Shown here piece after piece: positions 46,860 through 56,373 of a DNA stretch of 64,000 nt. Numbering within the stretch: the first letter of the stretch is position 1; each line of letters opens with the position of its first letter. Made by a program: the position numbers and the translations under genes. The notes beneath the pieces were generated by a model that worked only from the letters and a program-made list of their open reading frames with translations, searched no databases and was not told the origin of the DNA. Source of the stretch: an uncultured Acidimicrobiaceae bacterium (GTDB lineage: Bacteria > Actinomycetota > Acidimicrobiia > Acidimicrobiales > UBA10347); the NCBI GenBank assembly GCA_905182135.1, contig CAJJAG010000004.1:124001-188000 (forward strand), written 5' to 3'.

Positions 46860-47786
46860 CAGCCGGCCGATTCGCTCCGCGAGCAAGGCGAAGAAACGAT
46901 CGCTGTCAAGATCGTTGGCGACCCAGGCATTTTTGGGCCGCTTCGTCGCTTCCCACCAGTCCACGACGGTCGTGCCTCTGGTGAGCTTCGACTCCGTCTC
47001 GATCTCCACGTTGCAGAGCCGGCCAGTAAAGATCTCCGGTTCAAGCAAGTACGCGATCACACACGGGTCGTGAAGCGGTCCGCCTTCGAAGCCGTAACGG
47101 TCGATGTCAAACCGTTCAGCAAAGGACAACATGCCAGCAGCACTGGTGGTGGCTTCTGTGCCCTGGTCGCGAAATGCCGCTATACGGCTTGGCGATGTTC
47201 GCGCCTTGTGCGTGACGTCAAGTGGCATCATCACGATGTCGATGCCGCTCGCAAATACGGTGGCCGCGGCCCCCGGATCTACATAGATGTTGAACTCAGC
47301 CATTGGCGTGACATTGCCACCTTCGAAGTGTCCCCCACCCATCAGCACGATCTGCTCGACCTTCGACGCCAACTCAGGGCGCCGTTCGAGCGCATCGGCA
47401 ATATTCGTTAACGGCCCAAGCGGGCAGAGCGTGATGGCGTCGTGCACCTCAAGTTGTTCGACGATGAACTCCGGGCCGAAGCCAGGCGTTGCCGCAATGG
47501 TCGGGTCTGGTCGACCTGCCCCGTCAAGACCGGTTTCTCCGTGCACGTATTCGGCCGTTACAAGGCGCCGACCTTTCGGGCCAAGATGGCCAGCAACGAC
47601 CGGAACCTCAGAGCGATTCGCAAGCTCAACCATCATTAGCGCGTTCTTCGTCGTCAGCTCCAACGGCACATTGCCGCCGACAGTGGTGATGCCGATCACA
47701 TCCAGTTCCTCCGGCGACGCCAGTGCCGTCAGGATCGCGATCGCGTCGTCCTGCCCAGGGTCAGTATCAATGATGATCTTCCGCAT
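46857..47786 (-). CDS. Inosine-uridine preferring nucleoside hydrolase
   Basis: 309 residues. The active-site metal signature DTDPGQDDA opens the protein (residues 7-15), followed by TTVGGNVPLELTTKNAL, a calcium-binding area with CPLGPLTNIADAL and IVLMGGGHFEGGN, and PMAEFNIYVDPGAA. The C-terminal GGPLHDPCVIAYLL provides the last Asp ligand. It cleaves nucleosides to ribose and base for purine and pyrimidine salvage. Preference between inosine, uridine or other nucleosides is not fixed by these residues. Confidence 0.92.
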   Translation of the reverse strand: MRKIIIDTDPGQDDAIAILTALASPEELDVIGITTVGGNVPLELTTKNALMMVELANRSEVPVVAGHLGPKGRRLVTAEYVHGETGLDGAGRPDPTIAATPGFGPEFIVEQLEVHDAITLCPLGPLTNIADALERRPELASKVEQIVLMGGGHFEGGNVTPMAEFNIYVDPGAAATVFASGIDIVMMPLDVTHKARTSPSRIAAFRDQGTEATTSAAGMLSFAERFDIDRYGFEGGPLHDPCVIAYLLEPEIFTGRLCNVEIETESKLTRGTTVVDWWEATKRPKNAWVANDLDSDRFFALLAERIGRL

Positions 47787-47991
47787 CCGCCCACGTTAGG
47801 TGATCCGCCCGTTTCTGCCGCCCCAAAGCTAGCTATTGAGCCGCCTAGGCATCGACCAATCCCGGCCAGATTGACGATCACGAGCCTGGGAGGAGGCACC
47901 ATCATCTGCCTCCTCCATGGCCTGAGAACACGGACATAATCAACGCCGCGGTTTACGCCACTATCGCCACCAACGATTCGCTAGTCCTGTC

Positions 47992-48024
47992 AAATTCTTC
48001 ACACCCCAATGGTGTCAAGAATTT
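47992..48024 (-). terminator. Terminator-like hairpin at the end of the molybdopterin oxidoreductase gene
   Basis: 14-bp stem with one mismatch (AAATTCTTCACACC and GGTGTCAAGAATTT) with a 5-nt loop region. One arm starts at the stop codon itself. AT-rich ends would weaken the hybrid; no distinct U-run. Confidence 0.5.
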
Positions 48025-50863
48025 AGCTGTCAGCCAGATAGGTCGGGGCAGTCGGTTTAAGGGGCCGGGCGTACCACAGCGGACGACGCAGGTTGTTGGG
48101 GCCTGGACCTGGACGGGTCTTGGCCAGCCATTCCAGGTACGCCTCACGCGACTTGTTCGTGTCGACAACAACGTCGCCGTATTGGTCGCCCTTCTCCGCA
48201 GGCGTGACTCGGACCCGCTGGTGCCAGCACTGCATGCCAGAGATCGGGTCAGGCTGCACCGCAAACGTCAGATTCTGATGCACGCCGGTGTCATTCCACC
48301 AGACACGCTCGGTGTCGTTGTCCTTACTCTTCCACCGGCGGATCCCATCGGTCCGTTTGAGCTTCCAACCGCCTTGGCCGTCATCGGTGATCTTGGCCTT
48401 GCCAGCACCCCACGAACGAGCCTTGTCTTCTTCGAGGCGCCACCGCCCCATGTGGTGTGATGCAGCAACGATGCCAGGCCGGATGCCTTCAGTCCGCCAC
48501 GCTTGAATCACGAAATGACCGATTCGCGTGGTGATTCGCACCAGGCCGTTCTCGTCGATACCCAACTTCTCAGCATCTTCGGGATGGATCCACAACGGGT
48601 GACGGTGCGAGATCTCGCTGAGCCATTTACTGTTCGCTGACCGCGTGTGGATCAGCGTCGGGATCCGGAACGTGGGCAGCAAAATTCGCTCGTTGCCTGC
48701 AATGTCCATGTCCTGATGATGGACATGTGACGGGATCCACTTCGGCGTGGCGTATTCGGGCCAGCCCCATTCTTTTAGTGTCGTAGAATACAACTCGAGC
48801 TTCTTCGAAGGCGTCTCGAAACCCTGCTTGATTTCGCCGTCGATCTCGATCGCTGGTGAGCCGTCGCCGAGCGAATCCAACTCCATACCCTCGAGTGTTT
48901 CTGGTGACCCGTCCCACGTTCCTGGGGTGTTGGGCTTGCGGTAAACGCCCGAAGCATCCTTCTGTGAATCCTCGACGAGGGCTGGGTCGACTGGTCGTTC
49001 ATATGGCGTGGTCTGGTCGCCTTCGATTGCGAAAGCACCACGGTTACGCATAAATTCGAGTGGCGTCTCACCAGCAGCCGCAGCAGCTTCGGCAAGGCCA
49101 GGAACCGAGTCGCGGAACATCATCTCGTAGTACTCGTCAATCCCTATTGGCGAGCCCGGTTTGTCCTCGCTCTCGAACCACTGTCGAATACCCATCGAAC
49201 CGTCAGGGTCAATACGCCACGACAAGTCGATCCAGAACTCGTTCTCTTCCCAGACTTCGCCGGGGTTGTATTCGTGTGTCCGCGACTCAGCGGTGAGAGC
49301 CTCACCCTTACCGCGCGCTGCCTCGATCTCGGCGTAGCGACGAAACACCGGTTGACGGAAGGCAATCCACCGGCCAGCGTGCGTCTCGTAGCTGACGACG
49401 TCATGGCGCTCGGCGCCCACACCCATCGGCAGCACGAAGTCAGCAAACCACGAGGTCTCGCTCCACGTCGGTGTAAGTGCCACATGGCAGTTGACGAGTT
49501 TTTCGTCCTTCAGCGCTTCCATCCAGGTGAACCCATCAGGGTTCGTCCAAATCGGGTTGTAGACACGCGAGAAGTACGTGTCAAGCGTGCCGCGGCCTTC
49601 TTTCAGGAAATGCGGGAGCAGGATCGACATCTCGTGGTAGCTGAGCGGATATTCCTCAGGCCATTCGAGATGGTTCCATTTGGTGATTTTGGGTGCGCCG
49701 ATTGGGGCCTTGGGCGCAAACTTGTTCCAACCGTTACCACTGGTGCCGCCAACCGTGGCGACCGAACCAGTCATGACCGCTATGAAGAACAAGCAGCGAG
49801 CGACCTGCCAGCCACCTTGGTTGCCTGCGCCCGCAGCTCGCCAGTTGTGTGATGCGAACTTGGTCGGGTGAGCGCCGATGATCTCAGCGATCTCTCGGAT
49901 CTTGCTGGCTTCGATGCCGGTGATGTCCTCGGCACGCTCGGGCGTGTATTCGGCGTAGTGAGTCTTGAGTGCTTCCTCGACAGAGTCCCATTCCTGTGCC
50001 ATGTCAGGAAACTCTTCAGCGAGAAAAGTATCCCAGTTCACCCACCGTTTGACGAAGTCACGATTCCAAGTACCGTTCTCGAGCATTTGGTGGATGATCG
50101 CCAAGCACAGGAAAGGTTCGGTACCTGGCCAGGTCGGCAGCCAATGATCAGCTTTGGACCCGGTGTTCGAGAGCCGCGGATCACACACGATGACCGTTGC
50201 GCCCTTTTGCTGCGCCTCAATAATTCGCTGCGCGTGTGGATTGAAGTAGTGACCAGATTCAAGGTGAGCGGAGATGAGGAAAATGACCTCAGCGTTGGCG
50301 TAGTCAGCCGAAGGTCGGTCGTGGCCCATCCAGGATTGGTAGCCAATGCGTGCGTTTGAGGAGCAAATGTTCGTGTGACTGTTGTGGCCGTCAACCCCCC
50401 ACGCTTGGAGTACTCGGTTCGTGTAGTTGGTCTCGCCAGGACGACCAACGTGATACATAATCTCGTTGTTACGTTCTTCTTTGATCGCCTTGCGAATACG
50501 GGCGCCGATCTCTTCGAGCGCCTGATCCCAGCTCACGCGCTCCCACTCGCCACTCCCCCGTTCGCCAACCCGCTTCATCGGGTACATGACCCGCTCTGGG
50601 TCATAAACCTGGTTCAGCGTCGCTGGCCCCTTGGCACAATTTCGGCCACGGCTCGCCGGATGCTCGGGGTTACCTTCGATTTTGTCGATCTCGCCTGTTG
50701 CCTGGTTGAAGTAACAGATCAGGCCACAGCCCGCTTCGCAATTGAAGCATGACGTCGGCACAAGGGTGTACTTTTTTTCGACCTTGGTCGGCCATGCCTT
50801 GGCATCGAACTCAGTCCAGTCATGCCACTGCTCGAACGGCGGGTAATTGGTGAGATCGGTCAT
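48023..50863 (-). CDS. Molybdopterin-dependent oxidoreductase catalytic subunit (CISM/DMSO-reductase family)
   Basis: 946 residues from the ATG at 50863, with GAGGAA upstream. The N-terminus holds an Fe4S4 site (SCFNCEAGC and C76 in GRNCAKG). The fold continues with the two molybdopterin domains (CSSNARIGYQSWMG near 167-180; GPATLNQVYDPERVMYPMKR). The Mo ligand is most likely Cys167 in NICSSNA, as in PsrA/NapA-type enzymes. The C-terminal MGD-binding region is intact. No Tat signal is seen, so it may face the cytoplasm, and the ferredoxin-NrfD partner is encoded next to it. The substrate (formate, thiosulfate, polysulfide, or other) cannot be fixed. Confidence 0.9.
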   Translation of the reverse strand: MTDLTNYPPFEQWHDWTEFDAKAWPTKVEKKYTLVPTSCFNCEAGCGLICYFNQATGEIDKIEGNPEHPASRGRNCAKGPATLNQVYDPERVMYPMKRVGERGSGEWERVSWDQALEEIGARIRKAIKEERNNEIMYHVGRPGETNYTNRVLQAWGVDGHNSHTNICSSNARIGYQSWMGHDRPSADYANAEVIFLISAHLESGHYFNPHAQRIIEAQQKGATVIVCDPRLSNTGSKADHWLPTWPGTEPFLCLAIIHQMLENGTWNRDFVKRWVNWDTFLAEEFPDMAQEWDSVEEALKTHYAEYTPERAEDITGIEASKIREIAEIIGAHPTKFASHNWRAAGAGNQGGWQVARCLFFIAVMTGSVATVGGTSGNGWNKFAPKAPIGAPKITKWNHLEWPEEYPLSYHEMSILLPHFLKEGRGTLDTYFSRVYNPIWTNPDGFTWMEALKDEKLVNCHVALTPTWSETSWFADFVLPMGVGAERHDVVSYETHAGRWIAFRQPVFRRYAEIEAARGKGEALTAESRTHEYNPGEVWEENEFWIDLSWRIDPDGSMGIRQWFESEDKPGSPIGIDEYYEMMFRDSVPGLAEAAAAAGETPLEFMRNRGAFAIEGDQTTPYERPVDPALVEDSQKDASGVYRKPNTPGTWDGSPETLEGMELDSLGDGSPAIEIDGEIKQGFETPSKKLELYSTTLKEWGWPEYATPKWIPSHVHHQDMDIAGNERILLPTFRIPTLIHTRSANSKWLSEISHRHPLWIHPEDAEKLGIDENGLVRITTRIGHFVIQAWRTEGIRPGIVAASHHMGRWRLEEDKARSWGAGKAKITDDGQGGWKLKRTDGIRRWKSKDNDTERVWWNDTGVHQNLTFAVQPDPISGMQCWHQRVRVTPAEKGDQYGDVVVDTNKSREAYLEWLAKTRPGPGPNNLRRPLWYARPLKPTAPTYLADS

Positions 50864-51037
50864 TGGTTCCTCGCTGGGTTCTTCGCAATCGCGGCTCCGC
50901 ATCGCGAAGACCACTCTGCCGATTGGTCTTTCGCCTGTGGCGCTACCGGGCCTTCGGCGTGCTCTGTGCGTTCTGCGGATTGGTAGTGGACTTTTACGTT
51001 GCTGGTCACAGCGTCGCTGCAATGGGATGGGTACGGG

Positions 51038-52594
51038 TCATGACAGTGGAACTGATTGGCCGGCCCGTACGAAGGAATCTTCGTACGCAAACATTCCGAT
51101 CAAGGAGAGGGACCCTGCAATTGCCAAACTGATGGCGCTGATGCTGTCAGTCGCTAGTTCGACGATCACCATGGCCGCCGGAACAACCAGACCAACGAAC
51201 ACGCTGAACCAGAATTGCTTGGCGTACCTGCCATGGGTCATCTCGTGTACGGCGAGTTCAACATGGCGGCTGCCCTTGGAGGTCAGTTCCATAGCAACCA
51301 GGGCTGCGGTGGCAGCGACGCCGCCGAGCAGCACCCAGCTAATTGCCCGAGCTTCTGGAACGGCAAGGAACAGATCCAAGATTGCGTAGGTCGCCCCGCC
51401 AGCAGTTACTGCTTGAGCAAGGAGCGTGGGCAGCAGCAGCGGGGTCTGCCACAGATCACGGCCCTCACACTGGCCGAACAAAAAGGCTGTGTAGCCAGCA
51501 GTGCCGAGCGCTCCTAGAACTGCCGGAATGGCGAGGCCTTTGAGCAGTCCGGTCGCTCCGGCGAGACCACCGACGAACCAGAGACCGCATACGACAGAGA
51601 AGGCCATCAGAATATAGGCGCCCTTGACCAGCCATGATTCCCAACTGCCACGAGTGATCAGATAGTAGAACCGACCTGGCTGCTTCAGGTCAGAGATCAA
51701 CAACACGCCGGTGAGGGCGAGAAAGATCCCTGCAACGACAGGTGGGACGAGGCCGACGGCGTTGTCCACGTCGGCATGACCCATAAGCACAAGCAGCGCT
51801 GCTACCAGCATGACGCCCGCTGCGATGGCCTTGGTCACGAGATAGCCGGAGACCTTCGCCTTCCAGGTCATCTGGTGCGCAGTCGTATAGGCGGTGCGGG
51901 CAACCACACCGTCCATGTCTGTTGGCTTCGAACCGAGGGCAACGGGGACACTTGGATGGCTCTTGCCGCCTTCGTCGCCGACGAAGAGTCGGTCCGCCCA
52001 GATCATGCCGTCGTTCGACAATGCGCTGCGTGTCGGATCGAGCGACGCTTGGTCCGCACCTTTGTAGAACACCTTCGGTTTGGTGTTCTGTTCTGGAGCA
52101 CGCACGGCTGTCTCGTTGCGCGCAATGATCTGGTTGATCTTGCTGGCCGGGTCATCGAGGTCACCAATAATGATTGCCTCGGTTGGGCACACCACCTGGC
52201 AGGACGGCTCGAGGCCCACTTCGAGTCGGTGATTACACATATTGCACTTATGTGCAGTGTTCGTCTCGGGGTTGATGTAGAGCGCGTCGTACGGGCAGGC
52301 GTTCATGCATGACTTGCAGCCAATGCAGTTGTCATCCTGGAAGTCAACGACGCCGTTATCGGCACGAAACAGCGCGTTCGTCGGGCAGATCGTCATACAT
52401 GGTGCGTCGTCGCACTGGTTGCAACGCATTACCGAAAATTTGCGTGCGACGTCGGGGAAGGTCCCAGTCTCTATGTACTTGACCCATGTTCGATTGACCC
52501 CCAACGGCACGTCATGTTCGCTCTTGCATGCAACGGTGCATGCGTGGCAGCCAATGCAGTTGTCGCTGTCGAGCACAAAGCCCAGTCGTGTCAT
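51038..52594 (-). CDS. Fused four-cluster ferredoxin and NrfD-like membrane subunit
   Basis: 518 residues from the ATG at 52594 (an ATG at 52603 is also possible). The first 200 residues hold four Fe4S4 sites of the DmsB type (CIGCHACTVAC, CNQCDDAPCMTIC, CIGCKSCMNAC, CNMCNHRLEVGLEPSCQVVC, written with the last split by 8 residues). The rest is an NrfD/PsrC-like quinone-linked membrane part with eight or so segments (for example YLVTKAIAAGVMLVAALLVL). It gathers electrons between the Mo subunit and quinone. In most relatives the ferredoxin and NrfD are separate proteins; the fusion is unusual. Confidence 0.9.
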   Translation of the reverse strand: MTRLGFVLDSDNCIGCHACTVACKSEHDVPLGVNRTWVKYIETGTFPDVARKFSVMRCNQCDDAPCMTICPTNALFRADNGVVDFQDDNCIGCKSCMNACPYDALYINPETNTAHKCNMCNHRLEVGLEPSCQVVCPTEAIIIGDLDDPASKINQIIARNETAVRAPEQNTKPKVFYKGADQASLDPTRSALSNDGMIWADRLFVGDEGGKSHPSVPVALGSKPTDMDGVVARTAYTTAHQMTWKAKVSGYLVTKAIAAGVMLVAALLVLMGHADVDNAVGLVPPVVAGIFLALTGVLLISDLKQPGRFYYLITRGSWESWLVKGAYILMAFSVVCGLWFVGGLAGATGLLKGLAIPAVLGALGTAGYTAFLFGQCEGRDLWQTPLLLPTLLAQAVTAGGATYAILDLFLAVPEARAISWVLLGGVAATAALVAMELTSKGSRHVELAVHEMTHGRYAKQFWFSVFVGLVVPAAMVIVELATDSISAISLAIAGSLSLIGMFAYEDSFVRAGQSVPLS

Positions 52595-52603
52595 AATCTC
52601 CAT

Positions 52604-52690
52604 GCGACCACAGTTGTGCTCTCAGCGCTAGAGGCTAAAGCTCACTAAGGTCATAGCCTAAACCTATGGCCAATGTCGTAGGCTGCTGGG
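52604..52690. promoter_or_regulatory. Divergent promoter with a LysR-type site
   Basis: The 87-bp gap contains CATAG-N7-CTATG (52652-52668), a 17-bp inverted repeat that fits the T-N11-A pattern of LysR operators. It lies between the divergent LysR gene and the molybdoenzyme operon, so it would let LysR sense and control both directions. Confidence 0.6.
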
Positions 52691-53590
52691 ATGCCTCTCG
52701 GCCCGTCCTTTCCTGAACTCGCCTCGCTGGATCTGTTCGTCTCGGTAGTGGAACTTGGCAGCGTGAGCCGGGCTGCCGCTGCCCATGGCGTCGCTCAGCC
52801 GTCCGCAAGCAGCCGGATACGACATCTGGAACGCCAACTCGGCATGATCTTGCTTGAGCGAAGCCCGTCAGGATCAATTCCCACTGACGCTGGTGTTGTA
52901 GTCGCTGGTTGGGCCGAAGCGATCCTGCGTTCGGCCCATGAACTGAAAGCCGGCCTGCAAGCGTTCCAGGCCGAACAGTCTGGGCGCCTTCGCATCGCTG
53001 CCAGCTTTACGATCGCCGAATATCTATTGCCTCAGTGGTTAGGGCGCTTCGCCCGCGCCCATCCGGGTGATTCGATAGCGCTCGAGGTCGCCAACTCGAC
53101 GTCGGTCATCGAACGCTTACACGACGGCGGTGCTGACCTCGGCTTCATCGAAACCACCTCTCCGCTCACCGATCTCGACGAGCACCTGGTCGGCACCGAC
53201 GAACTCATCGCTGTTGTGGCACCTGCTCACCCGTGGGCCAACCGACGGACCGTTCCTGTAGAAACACTGGCCGCCACTCCTCTGGTCACGCGCGAGGCCG
53301 GGTCCGGCACCCGAGAAGCGCTCGAAGCAGCGTTGGCGGCACTCGATCTTGGGCCACCGACGGCCATCCTCGAACTCGGAAGCACGTCGGCGGTGCGTTC
53401 CGCTGTACTCGATGGCAACTCGCCTACGGTCATCAGTCGCCTGGCTGTTGCGGCCGAACTCGACGCCGGTTCACTCATCGAAATCGAAGTCAAGGACCTC
53501 GCAATCAGTCGTAGTTTGCGCGCCGTCTGGCCTCGTCGCAACCCGCTTCCACCTCTTGCTGTCCAACTCCTCGACAGCCTGACCATCTAA
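52691..53590 (+). CDS. LysR-family transcriptional regulator
   Basis: 299 residues. N-terminal winged helix (LDLFVSVVELGSVSRAAAAH, then QPSASSRIRHLERQLGMILL), a linker helix, and a substrate-binding domain beginning with GRLRIAASFTIAEYLLPQWL. The ligand-binding motif LGFIETTSPL follows. It is divergent from the molybdoenzyme operon and its shared gap contains a LysR-type box, so it probably regulates that operon. The inducer is unknown. Confidence 0.95.
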   Translation: MPLGPSFPELASLDLFVSVVELGSVSRAAAAHGVAQPSASSRIRHLERQLGMILLERSPSGSIPTDAGVVVAGWAEAILRSAHELKAGLQAFQAEQSGRLRIAASFTIAEYLLPQWLGRFARAHPGDSIALEVANSTSVIERLHDGGADLGFIETTSPLTDLDEHLVGTDELIAVVAPAHPWANRRTVPVETLAATPLVTREAGSGTREALEAALAALDLGPPTAILELGSTSAVRSAVLDGNSPTVISRLAVAAELDAGSLIEIEVKDLAISRSLRAVWPRRNPLPPLAVQLLDSLTI

Positions 53591-53852
53591 CGAACCGACT
53601 CGTTGTTCAGTCAGCGCGACCACCGTTATAAGACGCAACCGACGTTTTTGAAATACCGGCGCTTTTCACTTGCGCCATGGCACGCATCTAGCTGAGAATC
53701 CCCGGTGCATCGCCATTCCATTGACCAGAAGTCCCCCTTGGGCCCATCGAAACTAACTTGCCGCCATGTTTCGTCAACTCGCTGTCCCGCCGAGTTGTGC
53801 GAGCCCGCCGGAACTCTCCATCAACTCCCGGTGACGGAACCGCTACCAATGG
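53591..53852. other. Intergenic stretch between convergent genes
   Basis: About 260 bp with no coding signal or hairpin that I can support. Confidence 0.5.
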
Positions 53853-54464
53853 CTAGTGGCCCCTTGCCATACGTTTTGGGCCAAGCAGAGAAACACCAAC
53901 AAGGGATCCAATCAAGCCGCCTGTGCTTGACAACGCGAGATCCCCAACAGTGTCGCCATAGGTCAGCGAAAGCGCTCCGGCACCGCCAAATCCATCCTCG
54001 CTGACAACCCATTCAAAAATTTCCCACAGGACGATCATCAGCGCGCCGAAGCCATAGCCCAACAAGACGGCGTCGCGCCGGTCATGCACGTTGCGGAAGC
54101 GGAATGAGTGGAACGCAAAGACCAGCCAAATCCAGTTGACGGTGTGCAACACATCGTCGGTAACCGGGAATTCGTCGTAGAACCCAAACAGATTGCCGAG
54201 CGTGTCGAGCAAGAACGGCAGCGCCAGGAACGCATCCGCCGTGTGTGGGTACGGATCCCACCTGCGGAAGGAAGCGAGCAAGGGCACAACCACCGCCGGA
54301 GCCAGGAAGAGCGGGGCCCTGCTTCCCATGGCCTTACCCTCAAGCACTTCAGGCGGAAAGACGATCGCAATAGTGAACGCGATAACCAACGCCGCCTTGA
54401 TGGCATAGTTCAACGCTGCCATAAGCGGGAGACGATCGGCGGAAAGCACAGCGCTACGTGTCAC
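53853..54464 (-). CDS. Small integral membrane protein (DUF2238-like)
   Basis: 203 residues with about five to six membrane segments (YAIKAALVIAFTIAIVFPPE, APLFLAPAVVVPLLASF, ADAFLALPFLLDTLGNLFG, VNWIWLVFAFHSFRF, VLLGYGFGALMIVLWEIFEW). The motif LGYGFGALMIVLWEIFEW with the upstream FPVTDDVLHTVNW resembles the DUF2238/YjdF-like families of unknown function. It diverges from the ABC-2 transporter genes, with a 40-bp gap, so any shared regulation would be tight. Confidence 0.7.
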   Translation of the reverse strand: MTRSAVLSADRLPLMAALNYAIKAALVIAFTIAIVFPPEVLEGKAMGSRAPLFLAPAVVVPLLASFRRWDPYPHTADAFLALPFLLDTLGNLFGFYDEFPVTDDVLHTVNWIWLVFAFHSFRFRNVHDRRDAVLLGYGFGALMIVLWEIFEWVVSEDGFGGAGALSLTYGDTVGDLALSSTGGLIGSLVGVSLLGPKRMARGH

Positions 54465-54504
54465 TTAGCGAGAGTAGGCGTCACCCAACCCGTAGGCTCG
54501 GATC

Positions 54505-55431
54505 ATGAGTCTCGCGATCGAGGTAACGGGCCTGACCAAGTCGTACAAGACGAAGTCAGGCGACACCATCGATGCCGTGAAGGGCATCGATCTGCACGTA
54601 GCCGAGGGCGAGATACTGGCCTTTCTCGGCGCCAATGGCGCCGGCAAGACAACAACGATCGAAATCCTCGAAGGGTTCCGCAATCGCACCTCGGGAACCG
54701 TGCAGGTGCTGGGTGAAGACCCTCAAGACCCGTCCAGGAGTTGGCGAGAAGACATAGGCATTGTGTTGCAAGAGTCTTCTCCGGACCGCTCGCTCACTGC
54801 TCGCGAGTCGGTCTCCATGTATGCGTCGTTCTACGACGCTCCCCGGCCAGTCGATGAGGTACTGGAAATCGTCGGCCTTACCGACAGTTCGGGACAGCGG
54901 ACCAAGGCGCTTTCGGGCGGGCAGAAGCGGCGTCTCGACCTGGCGATTGCGCTTGTCGGTAACCCCAAACTGGTCTTCCTCGATGAGCCGACCACGGGCT
55001 TCGACCCTTCCGCTCGGCGTGAAGCGTGGAAGATGATCGAACAACTCCGCAATCTTGGTGCAACCGTACTCTTGACCACACATTACATGGACGAGGCTGA
55101 ACACCTTGCCGACCGCATCGCGGTCATCAACGGCGGACTAATTTCTGCTGAAGGAACAGCCGCAGACCTTGCCGAGCAGGTCAAACTACTCACCCGTATT
55201 GCCTGGGACCCTGCCGAAGTACCCGCCGAGGCGATCCCTGATCTGTTCCGTCCCGAGTTGCAGAAAACAACTGGCGAACTCGCCATTGAGACGACCGAGG
55301 TCACCGCAGTGGTACATGCGCTGACCGACTGGGCAACCTCAAATGGCGGACGAATCGACTCGTTGTCGGTGATGAAGCCGAATCTTGAGGACACGTTCTT
55401 ACGGCTTACCGCCGGCGGAGAAGCACAATGA
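54505..55431 (+). CDS. ABC-2 type transporter ATP-binding protein (DrrA-like)
   Basis: 308-residue ATPase. Walker A GANGAGKTTTIEIL, Q-loop VLQESSPDRS, signature LSGGQKRRLDLAIAL, Walker B LVFLDEPTTGFDP and the H-loop TTHYMDEAEHL are clear. The C-terminal ~85 residues match the DrrA-type regulatory region (LGEDPQDPSRSWR; SVMKPNLEDTFLRLT). It works with the permease encoded 4 bp downstream, exporting a drug, lipid or polymer; the substrate is not known. Confidence 0.95.
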   Translation: MSLAIEVTGLTKSYKTKSGDTIDAVKGIDLHVAEGEILAFLGANGAGKTTTIEILEGFRNRTSGTVQVLGEDPQDPSRSWREDIGIVLQESSPDRSLTARESVSMYASFYDAPRPVDEVLEIVGLTDSSGQRTKALSGGQKRRLDLAIALVGNPKLVFLDEPTTGFDPSARREAWKMIEQLRNLGATVLLTTHYMDEAEHLADRIAVINGGLISAEGTAADLAEQVKLLTRIAWDPAEVPAEAIPDLFRPELQKTTGELAIETTEVTAVVHALTDWATSNGGRIDSLSVMKPNLEDTFLRLTAGGEAQ

Positions 55432-56207
55432 TCGCCAAGACACTCAGCTCTGCAAAATATGCGCTCGTCAGCTTCCGCAGAAATCCTGCTGCCACCTTCT
55501 TCACGATCATCTTCCCGGTCCTGTTCCTAGTGATCTTCGGTCTCGTTTTCGGTAGCGGCGAAATGGGGCCAGCAGACCAGCGGGTCAAGGTGTCGACGTT
55601 TATCGTTCCTGGAATCTTGGCGCTCTCCATCGTGTCAGCCACCTTTGTGAATCTTGCGATGAACCAGGTGATTCGTCGCGAAGCGGGCCAACTCAAGCGG
55701 TTGCGCGGCACCCCACTATCGCCTCTAGGCCATATCGTCGGCCAGATATTGGCCGCGTTGGTGATCGTCGTATTCATGACAGTCTTGGTCACCGTAATTG
55801 GGCGACTCTTCTTCGGCGTCGAGTTCAATCTGAGCTCAATCGGCGTGTTCTCCCTCAGCGTTGCATTGGGAGCGATTGCCTTTTCTGCTCTCGGATTAGC
55901 GATCACAGCGATCATCCCCAACGACGACGCCGCCCCTGCCATCACGAACGCCACCGTGTTCCCTCTCTACTTCATCTCCGATGTCTTCTTTTTCTCTGGC
56001 GGCGACAGCTCTGGTTTTATTGACGCTCTTGGCGACTTCTTCCCCATTAAGCCGCTAGCTGAGAGCCTGCAAGACAGCTACAACCCCTTCATCGAGTCTG
56101 TCTCGATCCCTTGGGGAAAGTGGGCAGTAATCGCCGCATGGGGGATGTTCGGCATCGCTCTTGCCGCCCGGTTCTTCAAATGGACGCCCCAAACCGAGCG
56201 TCGCTAA
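55428..56207 (+). CDS. ABC-2 type transporter permease (DrrB-like)
   Basis: 259 residues with six membrane segments and the ABC-2 pattern (LSSAKYALVSFRRNPAATFF at the start, an FTVFPGILAL-like stretch TFIVPGILALSIVSATF, and LKRLRGTPLSPL in the cytoplasmic loop). The start overlaps the ATPase stop by 4 bp. Together they form a minimal two-gene exporter, as in daunorubicin-type DrrAB. Confidence 0.93.
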   Translation: MIAKTLSSAKYALVSFRRNPAATFFTIIFPVLFLVIFGLVFGSGEMGPADQRVKVSTFIVPGILALSIVSATFVNLAMNQVIRREAGQLKRLRGTPLSPLGHIVGQILAALVIVVFMTVLVTVIGRLFFGVEFNLSSIGVFSLSVALGAIAFSALGLAITAIIPNDDAAPAITNATVFPLYFISDVFFFSGGDSSGFIDALGDFFPIKPLAESLQDSYNPFIESVSIPWGKWAVIAAWGMFGIALAARFFKWTPQTERR

Positions 56208-56265
56208 TCGCTCCGGACGGGTTTGCTTAACAACTGTGGCGATTTGCGCCGGTCTCTCGTTGAGC

Positions 56266-56373
56266 ATGAAGCTCGGCCTCGGCCCCGATTGGGAAGAGAC
56301 TGCACACATCCTCGAAGACGCCTATCGTCTAGCTACATCGAAGACGCTGGTCAAGAAACTGGACGAACAATGA
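56266..56373 (+). pseudogene. MmcQ/YjbR-like C-terminal fragment
   Basis: A short frame (about 35 codons) encodes GPDWEETAHILEDAYRLATS KTLVKKLDEQ (with a space inserted at a helix break), the typical end of MmcQ/YjbR-like proteins (DNA-binding fold). Nothing of the N-terminal domain is present. The stop TGA overlaps the ATG of the aldehyde dehydrogenase gene (ATGA), as if the full gene once preceded it in an operon. Fragment only; weak assignment. Confidence 0.4.

Noticed and set aside
47787-48022. AT-rich hairpin as a mobile-element end
   Set aside because: The inverted repeat starts at the stop codon and fits a terminator. No target-site duplication or transposase is present.
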